64,000 bases of DNA from Bradyrhizobium sp. 4 (GCF_023100905.1 NZ_CP064686.1:6386001-6450000); one strand, 5' to 3'; shown: positions 46,506 through 55,479, counted from the stretch's first letter. The notes: a model not told the origin generated them from the sequence alone. Program-made: numbers and translations.

Positions 46506-47294
46506 ATGACCGCCTCCCCACACAAAATCGCCCTCGTCACCGGAGCCGCGCGCGGCATCGGGCTTGCGACCGCGAAGAAGTTTTTGACCGAGGGCTGGCG
46601 GGTGGCGTTGCTCGACATCGAGGGCGAACTGCTCGGCCGCGCGGTCGCCGAGATCGGCCGGGACGAGGCCACGCTGGCGTTGACCTGCGACGTCTCGGAC
46701 GCAGCCGCGGTTGCCGCCGCAATGACGACGGTCGAACAGCGGTTTGGACGGCTCGACGCGCTCGTCAACAATGCCGGCATTGCCGTGTTCGCGCCGCTGA
46801 TGGAGACGTCGGAGACCGATTGGCGGCGCGTGCTCGAAGTCAACCTCACCGGCCCGTTCCTCTGCACCAAGGCGGCGGTGCCGCTGATGCGCGACGGCAA
46901 TGGCGGCGCCATCGTCAACATCACCTCGATCTCGGCGGTGCGCGCCTCGACGCTGCGCTCGGCCTACGGCACCAGCAAGGCGGGCCTCGCGCACCTTACC
47001 AAGCAGCTCGCGGTCGAGCTCGCGTCCCTCAACATCCGCGTCAACGCGGTCGCGCCGGGACCGGTCGACACCGCGATGGCGAAGCAGGTGCACACCAGGG
47101 AGATCCGCGCCGACTATCACGACGCCATCCCGCTCAACCGCTACGGCCTGGAAGAGGAACTCGCCGAAGCCATCTACTTCCTGTGCTCGGAACGATCGAG
47201 CTACATCACCGGCCAAATTTTGGCCGTCGATGGCGGCTTCGATGCGGCGGGCATCGGCCTGCCGACGCTGCGCGGCGAACGGCGGAACGGATAG
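46506..47294 (+). CDS. SDR family oxidoreductase
   Basis: 262 residues, a classical short-chain dehydrogenase. The cofactor motif is VTGAARGIGLATAKKF (TGxxxGxG), then LVNNAGIAVF, Ser in SISAV, and YGTSKAGLAHL for the catalytic Tyr and Lys. The C-terminus has NRYGLEEELAEAIYFLCS, typical of the glucose-dehydrogenase-like group. Substrate unknown. It starts 121 bp after the chemoreceptor on the same strand; there is no obvious functional link. Confidence 0.93.
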   Translation: MTASPHKIALVTGAARGIGLATAKKFLTEGWRVALLDIEGELLGRAVAEIGRDEATLALTCDVSDAAAVAAAMTTVEQRFGRLDALVNNAGIAVFAPLMETSETDWRRVLEVNLTGPFLCTKAAVPLMRDGNGGAIVNITSISAVRASTLRSAYGTSKAGLAHLTKQLAVELASLNIRVNAVAPGPVDTAMAKQVHTREIRADYHDAIPLNRYGLEEELAEAIYFLCSERSSYITGQILAVDGGFDAAGIGLPTLRGERRNG

Positions 47295-47376
47295 ACACGG
47301 CGTAGGTTGGCCTTAGCGAAGCGTCACCCACCTCTTCTCGTGACCTTTCCTACGGACTCGAATTCGCGGAGGCTTC

Positions 47377-47814
47377 ATGCGACGCGTCACCTTCCTCAGG
47401 GCCTTGATGTTCGCATCCGCGCTGCTCGCCGCCACGCCTGCCGTGGCCGAAATCCGCATCATCCAATCGCCCGGTGGACAGGTCGGGCCGTTCCTCGATT
47501 TGTTCGAGAAGGTGCGCGAGAGCGGCGAGCGCGTAGTGATCGACGGTCCCTGCCTGTCCGCCTGCACGCTGGTCCTGAGCATCGTGCCGGGCGATCGGAT
47601 TTGTGTGACGAAGCGTGCCGTGCTCGGCTTCCATGCGGCGCGATCGGTCGATCGGCGCGGACGCTTCTACGCCGAGCCGGAAGCATCCGATGCGGTGCTT
47701 GCGGCCTATCCTGGCCCGGTGCGCGACTGGATCAGCCGTCGCGGCGGCCTCTCGTCGCGGTTGCTTCTGCTGAAGGGACGCGACCTCGCCGCGATCTATC
47801 CGCGCTGCCGGTGA
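47377..47814 (+). CDS. Small periplasmic protein, ClpP-like fold (COG3904-like)
   Basis: 145 residues. A signal peptide ends at ATPAVAEIR. The segment IQSPGGQVGPFLDLFEKVR followed by VVIDGPCLSACTLVLS resembles the predicted periplasmic ClpP-fold group COG3904, where the CLSAC serine would sit at the nucleophile position. GGAGG lies six bases before the ATG. Substrate and activity are unknown; it is shorter than the usual member. Confidence 0.75.
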   Translation: MRRVTFLRALMFASALLAATPAVAEIRIIQSPGGQVGPFLDLFEKVRESGERVVIDGPCLSACTLVLSIVPGDRICVTKRAVLGFHAARSVDRRGRFYAEPEASDAVLAAYPGPVRDWISRRGGLSSRLLLLKGRDLAAIYPRCR

Positions 47815-47869
47815 CGATCAGGCGGACGCAGGCGCCCGCCAATTCCGCCCGTCACAAGCTTCCTGAGGT

Positions 47870-47962
47870 CTAATAGAAACTCTGGATCAGCTCGGTCAAT
47901 TCCATGCTCGCGCAGATGAGCATACCCCAAAGTGCAAAGTTGATCTGCAGCGCCGCCGCCAT
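47870..47962 (-). CDS. 30-residue hydrophobic small protein
   Basis: A short gene missed by size cut-offs: MAAALQINFALWGMLICASM, then ELTELIQSFY. A good ribosome site (GGGGAG) lies seven bases before the ATG. Residues 9-20 are hydrophobic, so it may insert in or lie on the membrane. It is in the gap between two plus-strand genes and reads the opposite way. I recognise no family with certainty. Confidence 0.6.
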   Translation of the reverse strand: MAAALQINFALWGMLICASMELTELIQSFY

Positions 47963-48248
47963 CGGTCGCTCCCCTTCCAAGTACGCCCGCCCCAGTTTTT
48001 AGAATTTTATGACGAAATAAATAACGATTCTGTCCCGGAGTTCACAGCCTAATATTGCGCCAGTTGTTGTGCGATGCGGTCCGCATCATTTCACGAAGCG
48101 GCCTCACTGCTCTCGCAATGTGATGCGATAGCAGCATCCATATTCGGCCGTGTCGGCCAGGCGTTTCCCTTAGGTTCCATTTGAGCGGTGCGACGCAAGC
48201 TTCGGCAAGCGAACTTGGCGCGTCGCTACAACACCCAAGGTGTCCGGC

Positions 48249-48602
48249 ATGATGCGACACGGCTTTGTCTTGCTCACTTTTTGCGCAACGCTCATGGGAT
48301 GCGTGGTTGCGCCTGCGCAGGAACGCCGTCCGATCGCATGGGACGGCCTCGGTCAGGATCCGAACCGTCCCTCCGTCGTGAAGCGTCGTGCGGCGACCCA
48401 AGCTCCTGCGGCGAGTGATCCGAATCAGGAGCGGGAGAGAATACTCGGCACCTTGCACCCGTACTCCGCTGCGTGGTGGGCAATCCATGACGAAATCGAA
48501 GCGGAGAATGACAGGCAGCTCGGGACAAAGCTCGTGATCTGTCCGCGCTGCGTTCCCTCCTCCCAACCACCGAGCAATGACGTGACCGGATCGCTCCGCT
48601 GA
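48249..48602 (+). CDS. Small secreted protein, possibly a lipoprotein
   Basis: 117 residues. The leader MMRHGFVLLTFCATLMGCVV ends in LMGC, an acceptable lipobox, followed by a charged region and Trp-rich HPYSAAWWAIHDEIEAEND. A CPRC pair occurs near residue 95. I do not recognise a family. ATG 48249 was selected; a GTG at 48240 is also in frame. It is flanked by the 30-codon gene and a hairpin. Confidence 0.6.
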   Translation: MMRHGFVLLTFCATLMGCVVAPAQERRPIAWDGLGQDPNRPSVVKRRAATQAPAASDPNQERERILGTLHPYSAAWWAIHDEIEAENDRQLGTKLVICPRCVPSSQPPSNDVTGSLR

Positions 48603-48647
48603 GAGGACACGCGGTCGATCGGCACATGACGCAACATCTCATGCGCG

Positions 48648-48675
48648 CCCCTCTCCGCATCGTCGGGGAGAGGGG
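48648..48675. terminator. Hairpin between the secreted-protein gene and the VOC gene
   Basis: A 9-bp stem (cccctctcc/ggagagggg) with a 10-base loop in the convergent gap after 48602. It may act as a terminator for either side, although the sequence also resembles a dispersed repeat of this genome type. Confidence 0.55.
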
Positions 48676-48708
48676 ATCGCCGCCCAGCGCGTCAAACGAT
48701 CGCGCCTG

Positions 48709-49122
48709 TCACATTCCCTCGGCCGGGCAGTTCACCATCCAGGGAATGCCGAACTTGTCGACGCACATGCCAAAGCCCTTGGCCCAGAAGGTTTTGCTGA
48801 AGGGCATCGTAACGCTGCCGCCGTCGGCGAGCGCGTTGAACTTGCGCTCGCCCTCCGCGGGGTCCGCGACCGTGAGCGAGATCGAAAAGCCCTGCGGCTT
48901 GTGAAAATGCTCGCTGGGTGCGTCGGAGGCCATCAGCACGCTGCCGTCGGGCAGCGACATCCGCGCATGCATGATCGTCTTCTCGCGGCCGGGCCCGGCC
49001 GCCATGTCCGGCGGCGCGTCCGACGAACGCATCATAGCGTCGATCTTGCCGCCGAGCACCTTGGCGTAATAATTGAATGCCGCTTCGCAGGTGTCCTGAT
49101 AGAATAGATAAGGATTGAGCAT
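48709..49122 (-). CDS. VOC superfamily (PhnB-like) protein
   Basis: 137 residues. MLNPYLFYQDTCEAAFNYYAKVLGG opens the domain, and FWAKGFGMCVDKFGIPWMVNC is the closing signature of the PhnB/3-demethylubiquinone-like VOC family. These glyoxalase-fold proteins are common next to SRPBCC and YCII genes. The ATG at 49122 has GGAGAG before it. Probably in an operon with the upstream SRPBCC gene, which ends 38 bp ahead of this start. Confidence 0.86.
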   Translation of the reverse strand: MLNPYLFYQDTCEAAFNYYAKVLGGKIDAMMRSSDAPPDMAAGPGREKTIMHARMSLPDGSVLMASDAPSEHFHKPQGFSISLTVADPAEGERKFNALADGGSVTMPFSKTFWAKGFGMCVDKFGIPWMVNCPAEGM

Positions 49123-49160
49123 CGTTTCTCTCCGTTTTGCTTTCGTTCGGGGTGACGGCG

Positions 49161-49697
49161 CTACTTCTCGGTGAGCTTCTTCAGGCTGGCCAAGCCCGCC
49201 TCGAAATCCTTGCCGATCATGTTGTCCATGTTGATGAACACCTGCATGACCTTGGACAGGAACGGGGCCGGACCGGACATCGCCCACGTGACCAGTGTGG
49301 CATTGCCTTGCGGCACAAAGGTGAACTCGGCGGTGTTGTGGCCTTCGAAAGGCCGCTCGAAGTCGAGCTTGATGCGGAGTTTTGACGGCGCACTCGCCTC
49401 GAGGATCTCCATATGGCCGGCGCCCACATTGTTGTTGCCGTCCCAGGCATAGGTCGCGCCCCTTCCTTCCGTGGTTCCGCCGAAGCTGCGCTTCATGGCG
49501 GGATCGCGGTTCTCGTAGGGTGACCAGGCCGTCCAGCGATGGAAATCGGCGACCAAGGGATAGACCGCATTGGCCGGCGCTTTGACGGCGAGGCTGCGTT
49601 CGACCCGGAATGTGTCGGGCTTCGTCAGGGCGAAGCCGAGCACGCCCACGATTCCGACAGCGAGCACGACGGCGATGATGGCAACGGCTTTCAGCAT
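49161..49697 (-). CDS. SRPBCC family protein with a membrane anchor
   Basis: 178 residues. A helix (about 2-24) anchors the protein. The START-like lipid-binding domain has VERSLAVKAPANAVYPLVADF, then SPYENRDPAMKRSFGG and FEGHNTAEFTFVPQGNATLVTW. Proteins of this layout bind hydrophobic ligands, though the ligand is unknown. The ATG at 49697 (GAGGGAG upstream) starts at the anchor; a frame back to 49772 has no such feature. It lies between the VOC and sigma factor genes on the same strand. Confidence 0.86.
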   Translation of the reverse strand: MLKAVAIIAVVLAVGIVGVLGFALTKPDTFRVERSLAVKAPANAVYPLVADFHRWTAWSPYENRDPAMKRSFGGTTEGRGATYAWDGNNNVGAGHMEILEASAPSKLRIKLDFERPFEGHNTAEFTFVPQGNATLVTWAMSGPAPFLSKVMQVFINMDNMIGKDFEAGLASLKKLTEK

Positions 49698-49791
49698 GAA
49701 TGGCTCCCTCGATACGGTCCTAGGACGAAGGGAGAGGGCCGGGTCCGACAAGGCGAAGCGAAAATTTTGCAACGCCCGAAGCAGGCGCTCC

Positions 49792-51108
49792 CTACTTCAC
49801 CTTGGCGTCTTTGACCTTGGCGTCTTGCCTGGCGCCGCCGTTGGCGCCCTTGGGCTGGCTGTCCCGGATCAGGCGATCGAGATGCATGCGGATGTGGGCG
49901 GCTTCTGCGGAAGTATTGGCTAGGGCGATCGCGCGGTCGAAGGCGATGCGGGCTTCGTCATTGCGGCCGAGCTGCATCAGGAAAGCGCCGCGCACGCCGT
50001 AGAAATGGAAGTAGTTGGCAAGCTTTGGCGCCAGCGGCTCGATCAGGTCGAGCGCGGCTTGCGGTCCGCGCACCTTGGACACCGCGACCGCGCGGTTGAG
50101 CGTCACCACTGGCGAGGGCTGCACCACCTCCAGCGCACCATAGAGCAGGTCGATCTGCGCCCAGTCGGTCTCCTCGGGCGTCGCCGCGCGGGCATGCAGC
50201 GCGGCAATCGCGGCCTGGATCTGGTAGGGCCCGCTGCGGCGATGGCGTATCGCCTTGTCGATCAGGGCGAGGCCTTCCGCGATCATGGTGCCGTTCCACA
50301 GCGAACGATCCTGGTCGTCCAGCAGGATCAGCGAGCCATCCGCGGCAAAGCGCGAGGCACTGCGCGCATGCTGCAACAAGATGAGCGCCGTGAGCCCCAT
50401 GATCTCCGGCTCGCTCTGGAACAGCCGCAAAAGCAGCCGCGCCAGCCGGATTGCTTCCTCGCACAGCGGCTTTCTGATTGCGGCGGTGTCGCCGCTCGCC
50501 GAATAGCCCTCGTTGAAGATCAAATAGATCATTGCGGCGACAACGGCGAGCCGCTCTGAGCGCTCGACCGCGCCCGGCGTTTCGAACGGTGTCCCGGCCT
50601 CGGCGACCTTGGCTTTGGCGCGCGTGATGCGCTGCTCCATCGCAGCATCCGACACCAGGAAAGCGCGCGCGATCTGCTTCACCGTCAGGCCGCAGACGAT
50701 GCGGAGCGCCAGCGCGATCTGCTGCGTCGCCGGCAGGCCTGGATGGCAGCAGATGAACATCAGCCGCAAAATGTCGTCGCGGTAGTGCGAGCCGTCGAGC
50801 CGCTCGGCAAGCGCGCCCTCGGCGTCGTCGAGATCGGAGATCGCCTGGTCGTCCTCGGGCAGCGGCTGCTGCTTGCGGGTGCGGCGCACCTCGTCGATGG
50901 CAACGTTGCGACCGACCATGATCAGCCAGGCCGCGGGATCGCGCGGCGGTCCGTTCTGCGGCCAGGTCTTCAGCGCGCGCAGGCAGGCGTTCTGGAAGGC
51001 CTCCTCGGCGGTGTCGAGATCGCGGAAATAGCGCAGCAGCGCGCCGACCGCCTGGGGGCGCGCCGAGGTCAGCGCGGTCTCGATCCAGGCGGTATCGGCC
51101 TCGCTCAC
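49792..51108 (-). CDS. ECF sigma factor of the YCII-linked (ECF42, DUF6596) group
   Basis: 438 residues, much longer than ordinary ECF sigma factors. The sigma-2 region contains DLDTAEEAFQNACLRALKTW and the sigma-4 region QQIALALRIVCGLTVKQIARAF. It then extends into a DUF6596 domain and TPR-like helices (NEGYSASGD; RRSGPYQIQAAIAALHARA; LIDKAIRHR). Such proteins usually occur with DGPF/YCII genes and need no classical anti-sigma factor. The GTG start overlaps the YCII stop (GTGA), so translation is coupled to that gene. The tail repeats DAKVKDAKVK. Confidence 0.93.
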   Translation of the reverse strand: MSEADTAWIETALTSARPQAVGALLRYFRDLDTAEEAFQNACLRALKTWPQNGPPRDPAAWLIMVGRNVAIDEVRRTRKQQPLPEDDQAISDLDDAEGALAERLDGSHYRDDILRLMFICCHPGLPATQQIALALRIVCGLTVKQIARAFLVSDAAMEQRITRAKAKVAEAGTPFETPGAVERSERLAVVAAMIYLIFNEGYSASGDTAAIRKPLCEEAIRLARLLLRLFQSEPEIMGLTALILLQHARSASRFAADGSLILLDDQDRSLWNGTMIAEGLALIDKAIRHRRSGPYQIQAAIAALHARAATPEETDWAQIDLLYGALEVVQPSPVVTLNRAVAVSKVRGPQAALDLIEPLAPKLANYFHFYGVRGAFLMQLGRNDEARIAFDRAIALANTSAEAAHIRMHLDRLIRDSQPKGANGGARQDAKVKDAKVK

Positions 51109-51473
51109 GTCAGATTCCCTCCGGGCCTGAACACGCCCACCGGGCGCACTTCATAGGCGCCGCCGGGATTGGCCGATCCGAGGTCGCGCGCAACGTCGAG
51201 CGCCTCGTCGAGGTTCTTGCAATCGACGATATAGAAGCCGAGCAACTGCTCCTTGGTCTCCGCGTAAGGGCCGTCGAGCACCAGCGGCGGGTCCTCCTTG
51301 CGCAGCGTCGCTGCCGCAGTGGTCGGCAGCAGCCGCGCCACGGGGCCGAGCCTGCCCTGCTTCGCGAGACCTTCCTGCACCACGGCGAGCTTCTTCATCA
51401 CGGCCTCGTCCTGGTCCTTGCTCCAGGAGCCAACGAAGTCCTCGTCGTGATAGCAAAGGATCGCATAAAGCAT
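51105..51473 (-). CDS. YCII-family (DGPF) protein linked to the sigma factor
   Basis: 122 residues. MLYAILCYHDEDFVGSWSKDQ starts the domain and LVLDGPYAETKEQLLGFYIVDC contains the DGPY form of the DGPF motif. Its stop overlaps the sigma factor start by four bases, showing a two-gene unit. It is thought that YCII partners regulate these sigma factors, but this is not proven for the family as a whole. The ATG at 51473 is clear of upstream in-frame noise to 51578. Confidence 0.88.
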   Translation of the reverse strand: MLYAILCYHDEDFVGSWSKDQDEAVMKKLAVVQEGLAKQGRLGPVARLLPTTAAATLRKEDPPLVLDGPYAETKEQLLGFYIVDCKNLDEALDVARDLGSANPGGAYEVRPVGVFRPGGNLT

Positions 51474-51617
51474 GGGCAGTACCTTCTCTGAGCGCTTGTT
51501 TTGAAGACGATCCAGTATGCCTTGCCCCGACATGGCTGCGGAAAAAAATTGCAAGAAAAATCCGGCAGATCGTGCCAAGGAGAGCCTTCAAAAGCGGAAC
51601 CTCAAGAGGCACTTCGA

Positions 51618-52583
51618 ATGACCGTGGGCACACTGGCCGTCCTGATCAACAGCACGCAGCAGAACTGGCTGCCGGAGCGCTGGAAGGCCCGGTTCGACGC
51701 GGTCAGCGGCGGCCGCCGCGTGGCGCTGCTGCCCGATCCCAGGCTCGATCCGGCCGAGGTGCACTATGCCGCGGTGTGGAAACCGGTGCCGGGCGACCTC
51801 GGCTCTTTCCCCAATCTGCGTGCGATCTTCAATCTGGGCGCCGGCGTCGATGCGCTGATGGCGGACAAGAGCCTTCCGAACGTGCCGCTGGTGCGTGTCG
51901 CCGTGCCCGATCTGACCGGCCGCATGACCGAATACGTCGTGCAGCACGTGCTGATGCACCATCGCCAGGAGCTTTATCTGCGCCAGTCGCAGCGCGAAAA
52001 GCGCTGGGAGCCGACCTATCAATGGCCGGCGAGCGCCGTCACGGTCGGTATCATGGGACTGGGCACGCTCGGCACTGACGCGGCCGATGTGCTGCGGCGG
52101 CTTGGTTTCCGCGTCGCCGGCTGGAGCCGCAGCCCGCGCACGATCGCGGGTGTCGAATGCTTCCACGGCGCGGCGCAGATCGACGCGTTCCTGCGCACGA
52201 CCGATATTCTCGTCAGCCTGTTGCCGCTGACGCCCGATACACACGGCATCCTCAACCGCGACGTCTTCACCAAGCTCAACCGCAAAAGCCCACTCGGTGC
52301 GCCCGTGCTGATCAACGCCGGCCGCGGCGGCCTGCAGAACGAAGCCGACATCCTTTCTTGCCTCGACGACGGCACGCTGGGCGCCGCCTCGCTCGACGTC
52401 TTCGTGCAGGAACCGCAGCCGGCGGATAGCCGGTTCTGGACCCATCCCAAGGTGTTGCTAACGCCACACAACGCCGCCGATACCGACGCCGATGCGATCT
52501 CGACCTATGTCGCCCAGCAAATCGCGCAGTTCGAGGCGGGTGGTGTGCTGGAGAACGTGGTGGACCGGACGCGGGGGTACTGA
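51618..52583 (+). CDS. Glyoxylate/hydroxypyruvate reductase A-like
   Basis: 321 residues, a D-2-hydroxyacid dehydrogenase of the GhrA subgroup. The Rossmann motif is TVGIMGLGTLGTDAAD, followed by WSRSPRTIAG. INAGRGGLQ contains the substrate arginine, with HPKVLLTPHNAA carrying the catalytic His. It would reduce glyoxylate and hydroxypyruvate with NADPH. The ATG at 51618 has AGAGG about ten bases upstream. It is divergent from the YCII/sigma genes. Confidence 0.93.
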   Translation: MTVGTLAVLINSTQQNWLPERWKARFDAVSGGRRVALLPDPRLDPAEVHYAAVWKPVPGDLGSFPNLRAIFNLGAGVDALMADKSLPNVPLVRVAVPDLTGRMTEYVVQHVLMHHRQELYLRQSQREKRWEPTYQWPASAVTVGIMGLGTLGTDAADVLRRLGFRVAGWSRSPRTIAGVECFHGAAQIDAFLRTTDILVSLLPLTPDTHGILNRDVFTKLNRKSPLGAPVLINAGRGGLQNEADILSCLDDGTLGAASLDVFVQEPQPADSRFWTHPKVLLTPHNAADTDADAISTYVAQQIAQFEAGGVLENVVDRTRGY

Positions 52584-52701
52584 GACCTCACGTGCCACCC
52601 GGGCCCGTAAAATCACTGATCGCCGGCCGGTATCCCGTTCACCCTCTCTTAGCGAGAAGTTGATAGGCGTTGTTAATCAACGCTCAACGAACGAGTCGGA
52701 C

Positions 52702-54669
52702 ATGCGCTTCACGCTCGGCCTCAGGATGCGGATCACGGTTGCGCTGGCGGTGACGGCGGCGGCGACCGCCCTGTTCGCCGTGCTCGGGGCGATGTGGATC
52801 ATTTCCGGCATCATCGACCGGGCCGACCAGCGCGAGCTTCGCAGTCATTACGACGCGCTCCAGTCGCGAATTGCCGAGGAATCCCAGCGTGCCGCCGCCA
52901 TGAGCGCCGTCGTGGCCGCGATGCCCGCGACGCAGGACGCGATGGCCAAACAGGATCGCAACGCTTTAATCGGCCTGTTCGGGCCGGTGTTTGCCGCGAC
53001 CAAATCGGAGTACGGCGTCGAACAGTTCCAATTCCACGTGGCGCCCGCGACCTCGTTCTTGCGCGTGCACCAGCCTGCCAAATTTGGCGACGACCTCTCG
53101 GGCTTTCGCAAAACCGTGATCATCGCCAACCAGGAGCACAAGGTCGTGGTCGGGCTCGAGGGCGGCCTGGCCGGGCTCGGCATCCGCGGCGTGGTGCCGA
53201 TCGCGCAAGGCGGCAAGCATCTCGGCTCAGTGGAGTTTGGCCTGACCTTCGGCCAGTCCTTCCTCGACGATTTCAAGACCAACCGCCATGTCGACATCGC
53301 CTTCCATCTCGCGGACGGCGGCGGCTTCAAGCTGTTCGGCGGCACACTGAAGGGCAAGAGCTTCTTCGATGCGGCCGATTACGGCCGCGCCGCCGGCGGC
53401 GACTTCACGGTACGGCAGGCCAAGCTCGACACCACGCCGGTGGCCGCGCTGCTCGGGCCGATCAGGGATTTTTCCGGCAAGCCGCTCGGCGCGGTCGAAC
53501 TGGTGATGGACAATGCCGACTATGTGGCCTCTGCCGACCGTGCCTGGCTGCTGGCATTCGGCATCGCCGCGCTCGGGCTCGTGCTCGCCGCCATTGTCGG
53601 CTATCTCATCGCCCGCAGCATCTCGCGTCCGATCATCTCCATCACGAGCGTGATGCGCGAGCTGGCCGACGGACACCTCGATGTCACCGTCCCCGCCAGC
53701 AAGGCGAATGACGAGGTCGGCGCGATGGTCAAGGCTGTCGCAGTGTTCCGCGACAACGCCCTCAACTTCAACCGGCTCCAGGCCGAACAGGCCGACACCA
53801 AGGCGCAATCCGAAGCGGAGAAACGGCGCGCCTTCGCCGCGCTCGCCGACAATTTCGAAGCCAGCATCCGCGATGTCGTCACCACGGTCTCCTCGGCCGC
53901 GGTCGAGATGGAGAACACGGCGCGCTCGATGTCCGATATCGTCGAGCGATCACGGCAGCAGACCGGCACGGTGTCATCGGCCTCGGCGCTCGCCTCCGAG
54001 AATGTGCAGACGGTTGCTGCGGCCGCGGAAGAGTTATCGTCGTCGATGACCGAGATCAGCCGGCGCCTTGCGCACGCGACGGCGGTGGTCGGCAAAGCTG
54101 CCAGCGACGGGCGACGGTCGAATGCGCGCGTGCAGAGTCTGGCCGACGCCGCGCAGAAAATCGGCGACGTCGTCTCCTTCATCAGCGGCATTGCCGAGCA
54201 AACCAATCTGCTGGCCCTCAACGCGACGATCGAGGCGGCCCGCGCGGGGGAAGCCGGCCGCGGCTTTGCGGTGGTCGCCTCCGAGGTGAAGGCGCTGGCA
54301 ACCCAGACCGCCAAGGCGACCGAGGAGATCGGCGCGCAGGTGACGGCAGTACAGGGCGAGACCACCGGCGCAGTGGACGGCATCCAGTCGATCTGCGCGA
54401 CGATCCAGGAGGTCGACGAGATCTCCGCCGCGATTGCCGCCGCCGTCGGCCAGCAGGGCACCGCGACGCAGGAGATTGCGCAGAACGTCCAGCAGGCAGC
54501 CGCCCGCACCGGCGAGGTCTCGCAAAACATCGCGGGCGTCACCGCCGGCATCGCCGCGACGGGAACAGCGGCCGAGGAAGTCCTGGGCTCGGCGATCGAG
54601 CTGTCGAAACAATCGCAGCGGCTGCGCGACGAGGTGGATCGCTTCCTCGCGCATATTCGCGCGGCGTAG
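52702..54669 (+). CDS. Membrane chemoreceptor with periplasmic sensor, HAMP and MCP domain
   Basis: 655 residues. Helix 1 (about 8-32) and helix 2 (about 276-302) bracket a periplasmic Cache-like sensor (FAATKSEYGVEQFQFHVAP, GIRGVVPIAQGGKHLGSVEFG). A HAMP region follows (SISRPIISITSVMRELADG), then the MCP signalling domain with the hairpin ETNLL-like LLALNATIEAARAGEAGRG and ASEVKALATQTAKATEEI. It should signal to CheA; the ligand is unknown. No methylation pentapeptide is seen at the C-terminus. The ATG at 52702 begins directly before helix 1. Confidence 0.93.
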   Translation: MRFTLGLRMRITVALAVTAAATALFAVLGAMWIISGIIDRADQRELRSHYDALQSRIAEESQRAAAMSAVVAAMPATQDAMAKQDRNALIGLFGPVFAATKSEYGVEQFQFHVAPATSFLRVHQPAKFGDDLSGFRKTVIIANQEHKVVVGLEGGLAGLGIRGVVPIAQGGKHLGSVEFGLTFGQSFLDDFKTNRHVDIAFHLADGGGFKLFGGTLKGKSFFDAADYGRAAGGDFTVRQAKLDTTPVAALLGPIRDFSGKPLGAVELVMDNADYVASADRAWLLAFGIAALGLVLAAIVGYLIARSISRPIISITSVMRELADGHLDVTVPASKANDEVGAMVKAVAVFRDNALNFNRLQAEQADTKAQSEAEKRRAFAALADNFEASIRDVVTTVSSAAVEMENTARSMSDIVERSRQQTGTVSSASALASENVQTVAAAAEELSSSMTEISRRLAHATAVVGKAASDGRRSNARVQSLADAAQKIGDVVSFISGIAEQTNLLALNATIEAARAGEAGRGFAVVASEVKALATQTAKATEEIGAQVTAVQGETTGAVDGIQSICATIQEVDEISAAIAAAVGQQGTATQEIAQNVQQAAARTGEVSQNIAGVTAGIAATGTAAEEVLGSAIELSKQSQRLRDEVDRFLAHIRAA

Positions 54670-54686
54670 CGGGCTACAACTCAGTG

Positions 54687-54803
54687 TCGTCCTGGCGAAG
54701 GCCAGGACCCACCCCAGGGAGGAGCTGCGGCGCGACGGCGGCAACTCCGAACCTTCGCCAAACCAAATTCGGTGGCTATGGGTCCTGGCTTTCGCCAGAA
54801 CGG
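54687..54803. repeat. Inverted repeat element of the Bradyrhizobium interspersed type
   Basis: Arms gtcctggcgaaggccaggac (54688-54707 region) and tgggtcctggctttcgccag (54778-54797 region) are inverted copies with one or two mismatches, enclosing about 70 bp. The palindromic arm TCCTGGCGAA..GCCAGGA is a familiar dispersed sequence in Bradyrhizobium-like genomes. The element sits between convergent genes (chemoreceptor and tetR). Confidence 0.8.
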
Positions 54804-54834
54804 CGTTTGGGAGATACTCGCGCCACGCCACCGC

Positions 54835-55479
54835 CTAGCTCTTTCCTCCCACCATCACGTCGATCGCCCCTTTCACGATCGCCTCAAGCTCCTTCCGCGA
54901 CACACGCGCGCGGGAGCGGATGGCGATTGAGTGCACGGTTGCGGATGCGAGCTGCGCCAGCACAGCGGGATCGGCGCTGTCGGGCAACTCGCCTTTCTCC
55001 TTGGCGCGGCGGAAGCAACTCGCAAATGCCTTGTCGAGCTCGTTGAGGCCATCGAGCACCATGGCCCGGATGTCGGGATCGCCGACCGCTTCGGAGGCCG
55101 CTGTGACCACGGTGAAGCAGCCGCGCGGGCCGGTCTCGCCGGAGAGATAGATGTTCAGCGCGGAGGCGAAGATGCGTTCCAGCCGCCGGCGCACCGGCAT
55201 CTCCTGGCGAAAGATCTCCACCATCGCTGCGCGCGCTTCCTCGCGGTAGCGCTGGTAGCTCTTGATGTAGAGCTCGCGCTTGTCGCCGAAGGCGCCATAG
55301 AGGCTGGGGCGATTCATGCCGGTGGCTTCGCTGAGATCGTCGAGCGAGGTCGCCGCGAAGCCCTGCGTGCGGAACAGGTCGAGCGCCTTGCCCAGCGCGA
55401 CGTCGGGTTCATAGGCGCGCGGACGGCCGCGGCGCTTGGGCTCCGTGGCAGCAGTTGGCGGCTTCGATTTTTGTACCAT
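54835..55479 (-). CDS. TetR family regulator divergent from a GST gene
   Basis: 214 residues. The N-terminus KRRGRPRAYEPDVALGKAL leads to the HTH (LFRTQGFAATSLDDLSEATGMNRPSLYGAFGDKRELYI), with the LYGAFGDK signature of this subgroup. The C-terminal domain has GCFTVVTAASEAV and a DPAVLAQLASATVHSIAIRS block. ATG 55479 was selected because the upstream frame to 55527 lacks helix-turn-helix-related sequence. It probably regulates the divergent glutathione transferase gene at 55595. Confidence 0.9.
   Translation of the reverse strand: MVQKSKPPTAATEPKRRGRPRAYEPDVALGKALDLFRTQGFAATSLDDLSEATGMNRPSLYGAFGDKRELYIKSYQRYREEARAAMVEIFRQEMPVRRRLERIFASALNIYLSGETGPRGCFTVVTAASEAVGDPDIRAMVLDGLNELDKAFASCFRRAKEKGELPDSADPAVLAQLASATVHSIAIRSRARVSRKELEAIVKGAIDVMVGGKS

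Noticed and set aside
44705..46924. 739-codon open frame on the minus strand
   Set aside because: It is antisense to the PAS chemoreceptor and SDR genes, both with clear motifs. It has no family feature or ribosome site.
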